Source: Scatosoma sp002474405 | GTDB taxonomy: Bacteria > Bacillota > Clostridia > Christensenellales > Borkfalkiaceae | Assembly (NCBI GenBank): GCA_937892545.1 | Contig: CALAFO010000053.1 | Coordinates: 1 to 64,000 of the forward strand | Direction: 5' to 3' | Length of the DNA stretch: 64,000 nucleotides | Shown: positions 34,282 through 42,584 of the stretch, one piece after another | Layout: each line of letters opens with the position of its first letter | How positions within the stretch are numbered: position 1 is the first letter of the stretch | The notes under the pieces: generated by a model | The model's input: only the letters and a program-made list of their open reading frames with translations | What the model was told of the DNA's origin: nothing | The model's database searches: none | Made by a program: the position numbers and the translations under genes

Positions 34282-35382
34282 TTGACCGACGCGAAAATCG
34301 AGGCTGTCTGCAGAAAATTTTCCATCGAGGGCGAGTATCGCAGTTACGAACAGATTACCAGCGGGCACATTAACAAGACGTATAAAGTGTATTTCTTCCG
34401 CGACGGCGAGGTAAAAGATTACATCCTGCAAAGAGTGAATACGTACGTGTTTAAAAACCCCGTGGAAGTGATGAACAACATCATTTCCGTTACCGAGTAT
34501 ATCCGTGCGAAGATCAAGGCGACGGGCGTAACGGCAAAGCGGAACGTGCTGCATTATCATAAAACGCAGGACGGCGCCTATTATTTCATCGACGAGAAGA
34601 ACGATTTCTGGCGGTGCAGCCGGTTTATCGACGATTCTACGACGTTTCTCATCGCTTCTCCGTTCGTGATGGAAGAATCGGGCAAGGCTTTCGGGGAGTT
34701 TCAGAAATATCTTGCCGATTATCCCGTAAAAAATCTGTTCATCGCGATTCCGCATTTCCACAATACGCCGATGCGTTTCGAAACGTTCAGAAAATCGGTG
34801 GAAGCGGACGCGGCGGGGCGCGCTGCGGAAGTCCGCCGCGAAATCGAAGAATATCTCGCGCTGGAAGAAAAAGCCACGGAAACCTACCGTTTGCAGCGTG
34901 CGGGCGTGCTGCCGCTCAGGGTAACGCATAACGATACCAAGTGTTCGAACGTTCTGTTCGACAGAAAAACGCAGGAACATTTGTCCGTCATCGATCTGGA
35001 TACGGTGATGCCGGGGCTGGTGGCGTTCGATTTCGGCGACGCCATCCGCGCAGGGGCGAACGCCGCGGCGGAGGACGAGCGGGATTTATCGAACGTAGCG
35101 TTGGACCTTGATAAATTCGAAGCGTTTACGCGCGGATTTTTAGGCGTGGATAAAGACGCGCTCACCGAAGCGGAAATAGATTCTCTCGCGGGCGGCGCGC
35201 TGGCGATGACGTTGGAATGCGGCGTGCGCTTTTTGACCGATTATCTTGACGGCGACAAGTATTTCTCCGTCGATTACGAAACGCACAATCTCGTGCGGGC
35301 GCGCTGTCAGCTTGCCCTCGCGAAAGATATGCTGGCGCATTTTGATGAAATGCGCGCCATCGTGAAAAAATACGCGGAATAA
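34282..35382 (+). CDS. Sugar kinase of the APH/ChoK fold, N-acetylhexosamine kinase-like
   Basis: 366 residues with a protein-kinase-like fold. The catalytic Brenner motif is THNDTKCSNVLFD (H216-D218), the metal-binding aspartate lies in VIDLDTVMPG, and the N-lobe has the QITSGHINKTYKV loop. Closest known type is NahK, which phosphorylates GlcNAc/GalNAc at C1. The GH20-like genes downstream would release such sugars in the cell, supporting hexosamine salvage (inference). Start is TTG 34282, preceded by AAGGGGGG. Substrate not proven. Confidence 0.75.
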   Translation: MTDAKIEAVCRKFSIEGEYRSYEQITSGHINKTYKVYFFRDGEVKDYILQRVNTYVFKNPVEVMNNIISVTEYIRAKIKATGVTAKRNVLHYHKTQDGAYYFIDEKNDFWRCSRFIDDSTTFLIASPFVMEESGKAFGEFQKYLADYPVKNLFIAIPHFHNTPMRFETFRKSVEADAAGRAAEVRREIEEYLALEEKATETYRLQRAGVLPLRVTHNDTKCSNVLFDRKTQEHLSVIDLDTVMPGLVAFDFGDAIRAGANAAAEDERDLSNVALDLDKFEAFTRGFLGVDKDALTEAEIDSLAGGALAMTLECGVRFLTDYLDGDKYFSVDYETHNLVRARCQLALAKDMLAHFDEMRAIVKKYAE

Positions 35383-35438
35383 TCTGCGCGGAACGCGCGT
35401 TTGCCGCGACTGAAAAGTGCGAAATATTTTATTATAAA

Positions 35439-35482
35439 GCCGAACGTTTTTTATTGCAAATTCGTTCGGCTTTTTGTATAAT
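35439..35482 (+). promoter_or_regulatory. Terminator overlapping a promoter, upstream of GH20 copy 1
   Basis: GCCGAACG and CGTTCGGC form a stem followed by TTTTT, ending the kinase transcript. The same bases hold a -35 TTGCAA (35454-35459) in the loop, a 17-base spacer that includes the stem's right arm, and -10 TATAAT (35477-35482). The dyad could also be an operator. A related arrangement precedes copy 2. Confidence 0.7.
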
Positions 35483-35534
35483 ATATTTGAAAAGCGCGGG
35501 CATAACCGCGCGGATTTATCGGGAGAAAACGAAG

Positions 35535-37151
35535 ATGAAAAAAAATTATCTCGGCGTAATGCTGGATTGTTCGAGAAACGCCGTAATGAGCGTAAACGAA
35601 CTGAAGAATTTTATTCTTACGCTGAAAAAAATCGGCTATAACTGCCTGCAGCTTTATACGGAGGACACGTACGAAATCGACGGCGAACCGCTGTTCGGCT
35701 ATCGCCGCGGCAGATATTCGAAAGCCGAACTGAAAGAAATCGACGCGTTCGCGAAGGAAAACGGCGTGGAACTGATGCCGTGCATCCAGACGCTGGCGCA
35801 CCTCAATCAGATTTTCCGCTATGAAAAATACCGCGAAATCAACGACGCGAACGATATTTTGCTTGTAGACGACGAGCGGACGTACGCGCTGATTGAAAAG
35901 ATGATTTCTGCGTGCGCGGAATGTTTTACTTCGCGCAATATTCATATCGGCATGGACGAGGCGCACATGATCGGCAGAGGGAAATATTTCGATCTCCACG
36001 GCGCGAGCAACCGCTTCAATCTGTTGTTGCGCCACCTTTCGCGCGTAACGGAGATTGCCGGAAAGTACGGCTTCAAGCCGATGATGTGGAGCGATATGTT
36101 CTTCAGGATCGCGGGCAAAGGAGAGTACTATCATAAACGGAAAATTCCGAAAGCCGTAACGGAAACGGTGCCCGAAAACGTGCAGCTTGTTTACTGGGAT
36201 TATTATAACGAGGATTCGGAAACCGTGGATTGCATGATGCGGCATCATCTCGATTTCAACCGCGAAGTGTGGATTGCGGGCGGCGCATGGAAGTGGAAAG
36301 GCTTCGAATCGGACAATCGTAAATCGATGCGGCAGACGAAAACGTTTCTGGAATCGGCGAAAAAACACGGCGTAAACAATATTTTAATTACGATGTGGGG
36401 CGATAACGGCGGAGAGTGTTCGCCGTATGCGCTACTGCCGTCGCTGGTGTACGCCGCGGAATGCGCGAAAGGCGATTTTTCAGAGGAGAACGCGAAAAAG
36501 AAGTTTGCGGCGTTGTTTGGCGAAAGCTGGGACGATTTTATGCTGTGCGATTTCGTTTGCGACGAGCTGATGAAAAACAGGAAAGAAGGTTTCCGCCTCG
36601 GCGTGAAGGAAATGTTGTACTCCGATTATTTTCTCGGCTCGTTCGATTGCGGAGTGCTTGGCACGGGCGAGGAACGCAAAGCGTATGCCGCGCTTGCGGA
36701 AAAGTTGGAAACCGCGGCGAAAAACAGCAAAAATTACGGGTATATGTTTGAAAGCTATGCGGCGTTGGCGCGGGTGCTTTCTTTGAAATACGATTTGGGG
36801 TATCTCACGCGCGAAGCGTACGAGAAAGGCGATAAAAAAGCACTTGCCGCATTGCTGCCCGATTACGAAAAAACGCTTGAAAATCTTGAAAAATTCGTTT
36901 CCGTTTACGAAAAAATGTGGATGAAAGAGAATAAGCCGCACGGATTCGACGTGCAGGAGATTCGCCTCGGCGGTATCATTCAGCGCACGAAGAGCTGCAC
37001 GCGCAGGCTGCGCGCGTACGTAAACGGCGAAATCGAAAAAATCGAGGAGCTGGAAGAGCCCACCGCAGACGTTTCCACGGGCGGCGAGCCGCAGAAAAAC
37101 GGCATGTTTTGTAATACGTACGCGCTTATCGCCACGGCGAATTGTTTATAA
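35535..37151 (+). CDS. GH20-like beta-N-acetylhexosaminidase, copy 1
   Basis: 538 residues without a signal peptide, so probably cytoplasmic. A TIM-barrel glycosidase: the GH20 catalytic Asp-Glu pair is D141-E142 in HIGMDEAHM, with MPCIQTLAHLNQIFRY and QLVYWDYYNED barrel strands. Such enzymes remove terminal GlcNAc or GalNAc with substrate assistance from the acetamide group. The C-terminal 200 residues are helical. It follows the hexosamine-kinase-like gene. A tandem copy stands downstream. Confidence 0.82.
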   Translation: MKKNYLGVMLDCSRNAVMSVNELKNFILTLKKIGYNCLQLYTEDTYEIDGEPLFGYRRGRYSKAELKEIDAFAKENGVELMPCIQTLAHLNQIFRYEKYREINDANDILLVDDERTYALIEKMISACAECFTSRNIHIGMDEAHMIGRGKYFDLHGASNRFNLLLRHLSRVTEIAGKYGFKPMMWSDMFFRIAGKGEYYHKRKIPKAVTETVPENVQLVYWDYYNEDSETVDCMMRHHLDFNREVWIAGGAWKWKGFESDNRKSMRQTKTFLESAKKHGVNNILITMWGDNGGECSPYALLPSLVYAAECAKGDFSEENAKKKFAALFGESWDDFMLCDFVCDELMKNRKEGFRLGVKEMLYSDYFLGSFDCGVLGTGEERKAYAALAEKLETAAKNSKNYGYMFESYAALARVLSLKYDLGYLTREAYEKGDKKALAALLPDYEKTLENLEKFVSVYEKMWMKENKPHGFDVQEIRLGGIIQRTKSCTRRLRAYVNGEIEKIEELEEPTADVSTGGEPQKNGMFCNTYALIATANCL

Positions 37152-37210
37152 AAAGTTTATAAAAAGCGCGCGTTTCAGCGGCTGAAAAATCGAAATATTT
37201 TGTTGTGAAT

Positions 37211-37252
37211 CCGAACGATTTTTGTTGTAAAATCGTTCGGATTTTGTATAAA
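37211..37252 (+). promoter_or_regulatory. Terminator/promoter dyad upstream of GH20 copy 2
   Basis: CCGAACG (37211-37217) and CGTTCGG (37234-37240) form the same stem as upstream of copy 1. TTGTAA (37225-37230), a 16-base spacer and TATAAA (37247-37252) would be the promoter. The layout was evidently duplicated with the gene. Confidence 0.6.
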
Positions 37253-37407
37253 TAAAGCTATAAAAATTTGTTGGAAAAACTGACGTAAAAATACAAATTC
37301 GTGAAAGATAAATCATTGTTCGAACGGAAAATCGATGATAAAATATGAGCGAAAACGATTTGCGGAGGTGCAAATATGAAAATCGCGCAGGAGGGATTGA
37401 AAAACGA

Positions 37408-39033
37408 ATGAAAAAAGGCTATTTGGGCGTAATGCTCGATTGTTCGAGAAACGCGGTGATGAGCGTGGAAGAATTGAAACATTTTATTCTCACGCTAAAA
37501 AAAATAGGGTATAACTGTCTGCAATTATATACGGAAGATACTTACGAAATCGAGGGCGAACCGCAATTCGGCTACCGCCGCGGCAGATATTCGAAAGCGG
37601 AGCTGAAAGAAATCGACGCGTTCGCGAAAAAAAACGGCATAGAGCTTATGCCGTGTATTCAGACGCTGGCGCACCTGAATCAGATTTTCCGTTATCGGGA
37701 ATATCAGAAAATTAACGATGCGAACGATATTCTGCTTGTAGATGACGAGCGGACTTACGCGCTGATTGAAAAGATGATTGCCACGTGCGCGGAATGTTTT
37801 ACTTCGCGCAATATTCATATCGGAATGGACGAGGCGTATATGCTCGGCAGAGGCAAATATTTCGATTTGCACGGCGCGAACAACCGCTTCAACCTGTTGT
37901 TGCACCACCTGTCGCGCGTAACGGAAATTGCCGGAAAATACGGTTTTAAGCCGATGATGTGGAGCGATATGTTCTTCCGCATCGTGAGCAAAGGTCCGTA
38001 CTATCACAAGCAAAAAATTCCCGTTCGGGTAACGGAAAAAGTGCCCGAAAATATTCAGCTCGTGTACTGGGATTATTACAACGAGGACGCGGATCTTGTA
38101 GATTGTATGATGCGGCATCATCTCGATTTCAACCGCGAAGTGTGGCTTGCGGGCGGCGCGTGGACGTGGAAAGGGCTTGAATCGGACAACCGCAAATCGA
38201 TACGTCAGACGAAAATATTTCTCGAAGCGGCGCAAAAGTACGGCGTAAAAAATATACTTATCACAATGTGGGGCAATGGCGGCGGCGAGTGTTCGCCGTA
38301 CGCGCTTTTGCCCTCGCTTGTGTACGCCGCGGAATGTGCGAAAGGAAATTTCAGCGAGGAGAACGCGAAAAAGAAGTTTGCGGCGTTATTCGGCGAAGAG
38401 TAGAACGATTTTATGCTGTGCGATTTCGTGGACGAAAATTTGAACAAACGGCAGAAAGAAGACTTTTTCCTCGGCGTGAAAGAACTGTTCTATTCCGATT
38501 ATTTTCTCGGCACGTTCGATTGCGCGGTGCTCGGCACGGGCGAGGAGCGCAAGGCGTACGAAAAGTTTGCGGAAGGCTTGGAAAAAGCGGCGAAGCGCAG
38601 CAGAAATTACGGGTATATGTTTGAAAGCTACGCGGCGTTAGCGCGGGTGCTTTCTTTGAAATACGATTTAGGCTATCTCACGCGCGCAGCGTATGAGAAA
38701 GGCGATAAAAACGCGCTTGCCGCGCTGTTGCCCGATTACGAAATCACGCTTGAAAACCTTGAAAAATTCGCTTCCGCATTCGAAAAAAGGTGGATGAAAG
38801 AGAATAAACCGCACGGTTTCGACGTGCAGGAAATTCATCTCGGCGGCTTAATTCAGCGCACAAAGAGCTGCACGCGCAGGCTGCGCGCATACGTAAACGG
38901 CGAAATCGAAAAAATCGAGGAGTTGGAAGAGCCCGCCGTTGACTTTTTCACGGGCGGCGAGCCGCAGAAAAACGGCGTGAGCGGCGTTTATTATAACCAT
39001 TACGACTCGATTGTAACGGCGAATATTTTGTAA
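37408..39033 (+). pseudogene. GH20-like hexosaminidase, copy 2, broken by in-frame TAG
   Basis: 541 codons from ATG 37408 (after AGGAGGGATT) to TAA, closely matching copy 1 throughout, with the catalytic D-E pair kept (HIGMDEAYM). Codon 332 is TAG (38401-38403) where copy 1 has TGG (Trp, FGESWDDF). The frame continues perfectly after it, so a single G-to-A change explains the break and it must be recent. Translation stopping there would give a 331-residue chain holding the barrel. Alternatives are a sequencing error or stop suppression. Confidence 0.88.
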
Positions 39034-39111
39034 AAGGCGCGCGTTTCAAAAGTGGAAAATCAGCCCGAAAGGCGGCGGAAAAGTCGTTTTTCGGGCAATG
39101 ATTTCGTGATT

Positions 39112-39183
39112 TTTTAAAAAATTGAAAAATACGCGTTAAGAAAGCTTGCAAAAACTTATGGAATAGTATACAATAATAAAGCT
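39112..39183 (+). repeat. Copy of the tRNA-Ser promoter region
   Basis: About 70 bases here (AAATTGAAAAATACGCG… AATAATAAAGCTGT) are nearly identical to 40070-40143 in front of tRNA-Ser. It contains TTGCAA (39146-39151), a 17-base spacer and TACAAT (39169-39174), so it should drive the gene at 39289. Confidence 0.85.
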
Positions 39184-39185
39184 GT

Positions 39186-39255
39186 GAAGTGTGGATTGCG
39201 GGCGGCGCATGGAAGCGGAAAGGCTTCGAATCGGACAACCGTAAATCGATGCGGC
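39186..39255 (+). repeat. 70-base scrap of the GH20 gene
   Basis: Identical at 68 of 70 positions to 36264-36333 inside GH20 copy 1 (the part encoding EVWIAGGAWKWKGFESDN), but standing alone between the promoter copy and the endonuclease-family gene. It matches copy 2 less well, so it came from copy 1 or its parent. It would form the mRNA leader of the next gene. Confidence 0.9.
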
Positions 39256-39288
39256 GAATTGTCTTTCAAATTCGAAAGGAAAATAAAA

Positions 39289-40057
39289 ATGAAAAAATAT
39301 CTGAAAGTCGCGACATATAATATCTGCCACTGCCTGAACTTTACGAATTACGAACCGCCCGCTTCCGCGTGGGAAGTGCTGAAAATCGAACCGGAAAAGA
39401 CGGCGGAAACCATCCGCTTGCTCGATTGCGCAATCGTGGGGCTGAACGAAGTATTCGAATCGGGCGGGAACGGTCTGGACGAGCAGGCGAAAGTGTTGGC
39501 GCGAGGTGCCGGCTTTCGGTATCACGAATTCGGCGAAGCGTATTGTTTCGACGGCGTGCGGCAGTACGGCAACGCAATGCTTTTAAAATATCCCGTGTTA
39601 AAAAAAAGACGTGATAGAAGTGCCGGCTCCGCCGATGGAACTGCGCACCGAGGGCGGCTATTACGAGGACAGAGCGATTCTGCGCGTGCTGACGGAAATC
39701 GACGGCGTGGAAGTTACCGTATTATCTACGCATTACGGGCTGAATCCGTCGGAACAGAAAAACATGACGGCGGCGCTTATAAAGATTTTGGATGAAACAA
39801 AAACTCCCGTGATTTTAATGGGCGATTTCAACGTAGAACCGCATGCGGAAGTATTGCAGCCGATTTACGGGCGCCTGCAAAGCGCGGCGGACGAAACAAA
39901 TAATAAAGAATTTACGTTTTCGTCGTTCAATCCCGATCGCGTAATCGATTATATTTTCGTTTCGAAAGAATTCACGGTGGAAAAGACGGAGGTCGTCTGC
40001 GTGCGCACGTCCGATCATCGTCCGTTTACGGCGCTGCTTTCGTTGGAAACGAAATAA
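39289..40057 (+). pseudogene. Endonuclease/exonuclease/phosphatase family protein, frameshifted
   Basis: The frame from ATG 39289 (after GAAAGG) gives VATYNICHCLNF and VGLNEVFE, the first metal-binding motifs of the family. An A8 run at 39600-39607 shifts the frame, and the rest is read from about 39608: STHYGLNPSE, LMGDFNVEPH, IDYIFVS and TSDHRPF, the remaining catalytic motifs. Seven As would restore one protein of about 255 residues (…LKYPVLKKDVIEVPAP…). Relatives hydrolyse phosphodiesters. It may be a real mutation, a sequencing slip, or a site of transcriptional slippage. Confidence 0.85.
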
Positions 40058-40102
40058 AACGGTGCGCTTGATAAAAAAATTGAAAATACGCGTTAAAAAA
40101 GC

Positions 40103-40131
40103 TTGCAAAATCTCGTGGAATGGTATATAAT
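40103..40131 (+). promoter_or_regulatory. Promoter of tRNA-Ser
   Basis: TTGCAA (40103-40108), 17-base spacer, TATAAT (40126-40131). The surrounding 70 bases are duplicated at 39112-39183. Confidence 0.85.
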
Positions 40132-40143
40132 AATAAAGCTGTT

Positions 40144-40233
40144 GCAGAGATGGCGGAGCGGTCGAACGCGCATGATTCGAAATCATGTTATGGGGTTACT
40201 CATACAAGGGTTCAAATCCCTTTCTCTGCGCCA
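40144..40233 (+). tRNA. tRNA-Ser (anticodon CGA)
   Basis: A 90-base class II tRNA. Acceptor GCAGAGA/TCTCTGC, discriminator G, encoded CCA, anticodon stem CATGA/TCATG with loop TTCGAAA (anticodon CGA, codon UCG) and a long variable arm. Its 3' end is the integration site of the element that follows. The element supplies the last bases and a new terminator, so the tRNA stays functional. Confidence 0.95.
40209..40233 (+). other. attL core (3' end of tRNA-Ser)
   Basis: 25 bases from GGTTCAAATCC through the CCA end of tRNA-Ser, repeated exactly at 55758-55782. It covers the T-arm and acceptor stem of the tRNA. Confidence 0.93.
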
Positions 40234-40239
40234 TTCCTA

Positions 40240-40279
40240 CGGCTTTATGCAAAAAACATTGCATAAAGCCGTTTTTTTT
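40240..40279 (+). terminator. Element-borne terminator for tRNA-Ser
   Basis: CGGCTTTATGCAA and TTGCATAAAGCCG form a 13-base stem followed by eight Ts. It replaces the original tRNA terminator, which now lies beyond attR at 55787. Confidence 0.92.
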
Positions 40280-40326
40280 GCGCATTTTTGAGTAGAAATC
40301 TGCTTTAAAAATACGTTTTTAGTGAG

Positions 40327-40334
40327 GATTGGCG
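40327..40334 (+). repeat. Left arm-type integrase site (candidate)
   Basis: GATTGGCG within GATTGGCGTAAGATTTGGTT. The same octamer occurs twice at the right end (55561 and 55700), each time near an att core. Probable arm sites for the element's recombinase. Confidence 0.4.
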
Positions 40335-40371
40335 TAAGATTTGGTTAACAAAAATCTTACTCAAGCCTTAT

Positions 40372-41661
40372 TTACGCGCGTGTTTCGAGTGTTGGAAACT
40401 CTACCAAATCCATCAGCTTGCGCATAAAATCGTCTGAATAGTGTATATATGTTTTCCCTACGAGTCGTTCCGGGCTATCCCCAAGCCATAATTCCACCAA
40501 ATCAGACGTTTTGAATATTTGAGTTTCGCCCGAAAATTTAGATTTTTCAAAGGATTGCGCGCAAATACTTGCAAATGTATGTCGCAGGCAATAAGCGGTT
40601 TTGTTGCAATCTCCCAGTAATTTTTTGAATAGCCGATCTCTTGTTATGCGAGTACAATTAAATATAAGCGGTTTATCCCATTGTATCAATCTCTGTGCCT
40701 CTTTCGGTACGGGGATTTTTTTGTACTCGATTTTTCCTTGCTTTCGTTTGCGATTGCGAGCAATAAGGAAATCGCCTTCCCGGTGCGTTTCTTCGTCTAT
40801 TTCGCAAGGGCGAAGTCCAAAGAAATAGAGCAAATATGCACCCTGTTTGATTGGCTCAAATTCCGGTAATTCTACTTGTTTTAAGAAGGCATAAATTTCT
40901 TCTGTGGCTAAGGCTGCGCGCGATTGACGTTCAGCCCTTTTGAATGGGATAAGAGTAACGGGGTTATGTGCAATAATACCACTTGCAATTGCATACTTAA
41001 AAATACCATTAAAAAGAGTTCGCAAATCTTCGTATTTGCGGGGCTTTACAGATTTTAGAATTTTATCTAAATCACCTGTACGAACCAATGATATTTGTTT
41101 ATTGCGGAGTGTTTCAGGCAATTCGCAAAAATTCGAGGAATGTTTTTTTAACTCTCCTTCGGTGATAGTGCCTTTCTTGTACTGATACCATTCTTCAAAA
41201 ACTTCTTTAAGAGAGTTTACTCTCGTTTTACATTGCTGCACATGGTATTTCTCAATCTCGCTCGGTACGGTTTTAGCCAAGAACTTTCTTTTTGCTTCCG
41301 CTAAGTTAGTAGAAGAAGCTAAAATGCAGTAGCCGTTGCGGCGGTAACGTATTTCATAACAGAACCCGTTTTTGCCGCTTGGGCGTTTGAGTACGTGGGC
41401 GACAAGCCCGTTTAATATGAATTGCTTTTTGAATGTTTTCGACATATTATCAATTTCCTTTTTCGTGAATTTGATAGTAGCCGAAATTGCTTCCTGTTCA
41501 TCCGAACGATAGCCGAAGCCATCGTTCTTTTCAATTTCCATCGCCTTTTCTACAATCTCGTTCATCTCTTTCGCAAGGTGAACGATCTCTCCGCGCTGCC
41601 TTGCCAAAAGCAACCTCGTAGAAAAAGCGATTAAATCTTCGGATAATAGCGTGCCTTTCAT
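40372..41661 (-). CDS. Tyrosine recombinase (integrase) of the element
   Basis: 429 residues. Core-binding domain about 95-215 and catalytic domain to the end, with the active-site residues visible: Arg in YFGLRPCEIDE, the H-x-x-R box in YCLRHTFASIC and the nucleophile Tyr in VGKTYIHYS. It inserts and excises the element at the tRNA-Ser att site 140 bases away. Its first 80 residues have an acidic helical stretch. ATG 41661 follows a GGGGATAGGA ribosome site. It appears intact, so excision may still be possible. Confidence 0.93.
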   Translation of the reverse strand: MKGTLLSEDLIAFSTRLLLARQRGEIVHLAKEMNEIVEKAMEIEKNDGFGYRSDEQEAISATIKFTKKEIDNMSKTFKKQFILNGLVAHVLKRPSGKNGFCYEIRYRRNGYCILASSTNLAEAKRKFLAKTVPSEIEKYHVQQCKTRVNSLKEVFEEWYQYKKGTITEGELKKHSSNFCELPETLRNKQISLVRTGDLDKILKSVKPRKYEDLRTLFNGIFKYAIASGIIAHNPVTLIPFKRAERQSRAALATEEIYAFLKQVELPEFEPIKQGAYLLYFFGLRPCEIDEETHREGDFLIARNRKRKQGKIEYKKIPVPKEAQRLIQWDKPLIFNCTRITRDRLFKKLLGDCNKTAYCLRHTFASICAQSFEKSKFSGETQIFKTSDLVELWLGDSPERLVGKTYIHYSDDFMRKLMDLVEFPTLETRA

Positions 41662-41690
41662 TTTTCCTATCCCCTTTTTTATATCGTCAA

Positions 41691-41706
41691 AAACAAACGT
41701 TTGTTT
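41691..41706. promoter_or_regulatory. Perfect 16-base palindrome upstream of integrase
   Basis: AAACAAACGTTTGTTT lies between the integrase start and a minus-strand TATAAT near 41715. A palindrome at this place may bind a regulator of integrase expression. Confidence 0.45.
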
Positions 41707-41782
41707 GCCTTGATTATATTATAGCAGAGAAAAGTTGACATACGCCTGCGCTTTTTAAAAAATAATTGTAAAAATAATCAAA

Positions 41783-42133
41783 TTATTTTTCGCACATTAT
41801 CCGAATCATTTGCAAGACTGTTTTCACGGCTTCATCGCCTTTTTTCTGCCGAAGCTGTTCGATGGTTTCGAGTATTTCCCATTCTTCGGGCGAAAGGGTG
41901 GTTTTGTGATTCCCCACGCCGAGTGCCTTATCCTCTTCCGTCCATTGCGGCTTTCCGAGCAGATAATCAACGGACACGCCGAAATAATCGGCGAGCTTTA
42001 TCAGGGTTTCATATCCTGCTTGCCGTTTGTCGTTTTCATAAGTGCAGTAGGCTTGTCGGGATACCCCGAGAATTTTCGCTACGTCTTCTTGGCGTAAGCC
42101 TTGCGCTTCTCGTAATTTTACTAAATTAGTCAT
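41783..42133 (-). CDS. CI-type repressor (XRE helix-turn-helix)
   Basis: 116 residues. Residues 1-60 are an XRE helix-turn-helix (LREAQGLRQEDVAKILGVSR, YENDKRQAGYETLIKLADYF), followed by a short acidic and helical C-terminal part; there is no autoprotease domain. It probably keeps the lysogenic state by binding the operators at 42203-42285. GGAGGTAAAAACAA precedes ATG 42133. Confidence 0.85.
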   Translation of the reverse strand: MTNLVKLREAQGLRQEDVAKILGVSRQAYCTYENDKRQAGYETLIKLADYFGVSVDYLLGKPQWTEEDKALGVGNHKTTLSPEEWEILETIEQLRQKKGDEAVKTVLQMIRIMCEK

Positions 42134-42154
42134 TTGTTTTTACCTCCGAACAAT

Positions 42155-42183
42155 ATTATAAAAAATTTTTTCAAAAAATGCAA
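42155..42183 (-). promoter_or_regulatory. Repressor promoter
   Basis: Minus strand TTGCAT (42178-42183), 17-base spacer, TATAAT (42155-42160), ending about 20 bases before the repressor start. Confidence 0.75.
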
Positions 42184-42202
42184 CAAAAAGGCGCAAAAAT
42201 AC

Positions 42203-42285
42203 TTGACAAGATACAAACAGTAGCATATAATATAATCAAGATACGAAATGTATCACAAATAAATGTGTGCTACAAATAGTGTAGC
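42203..42285 (+). promoter_or_regulatory. Early promoter with three operator-like palindromes
   Basis: TTGACA (42203-42208), 17-base spacer and TATAAT (42226-42231) drive the early genes. GATACAAACAGTAGC (42210-42224) lies inside that spacer, GATACGAAATGTATC (42240-42254) just after the -10 box, and GCTACAAATAGTGTAGC (42269-42285) further down. The shared G(A/C)TAC…GTA(T/G)C form marks them as binding sites, most likely for the repressor. Confidence 0.75.
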
Positions 42286-42329
42286 AGTTTGTGCTATGAT
42301 ATAAGCACAAACTGCTTGACGAGTCAAGC
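42284..42329 (+). other. Two strong dyads in the early leader
   Basis: GCAGTTTGTGCT and AGCACAAACTGC (42284-42315) are a perfect 12-base inverted repeat with an 8-base loop. GCTTGAC/GTCAAGC (42314-42329) follows directly. There are no T-runs. They could be operators or RNA hairpins in the early leader. Confidence 0.6.
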
Positions 42330-42361
42330 AACGAATAACCTTAAAAGGAGGAAATACAACA

Positions 42362-42569
42362 ATGCAGGAATACAAAGCGTATTTCGTAACGCATTACTTA
42401 AAACCGCTGTTACAAGCAGCGGAAGTGAATGTGAAAGACGCGAGCTACCGCGAAGAAGATGACCGCGAATTAGTGCGGGCTTACGTACATAGACGGAAGC
42501 ACAGAAGATATAAACGTATCGTGGGATAGCTTGATAGCGATTACGCGCGACGTAATTAAAAATTTATAA
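42362..42569 (+). pseudogene. Small early phage protein, frameshifted
   Basis: A strong AAAGGAGGAAA ribosome site precedes ATG 42362. The frame encodes MQEYKAYFVTHYLKPLLQAAEVN… and ends at TAG after 56 codons. A +1 shift near 42485 continues as YIDGSTEDINVSWDSLIAIT…VIKNL to TAA 42567-42569, which resembles the C-termini of small early proteins of Clostridia phages (…TADSLxAxTRDV…). An extra base or programmed shift is likely. The ORF is too small to name a function. Confidence 0.5.
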
Positions 42570-42584
42570 ACGGGAGATGAAAAA

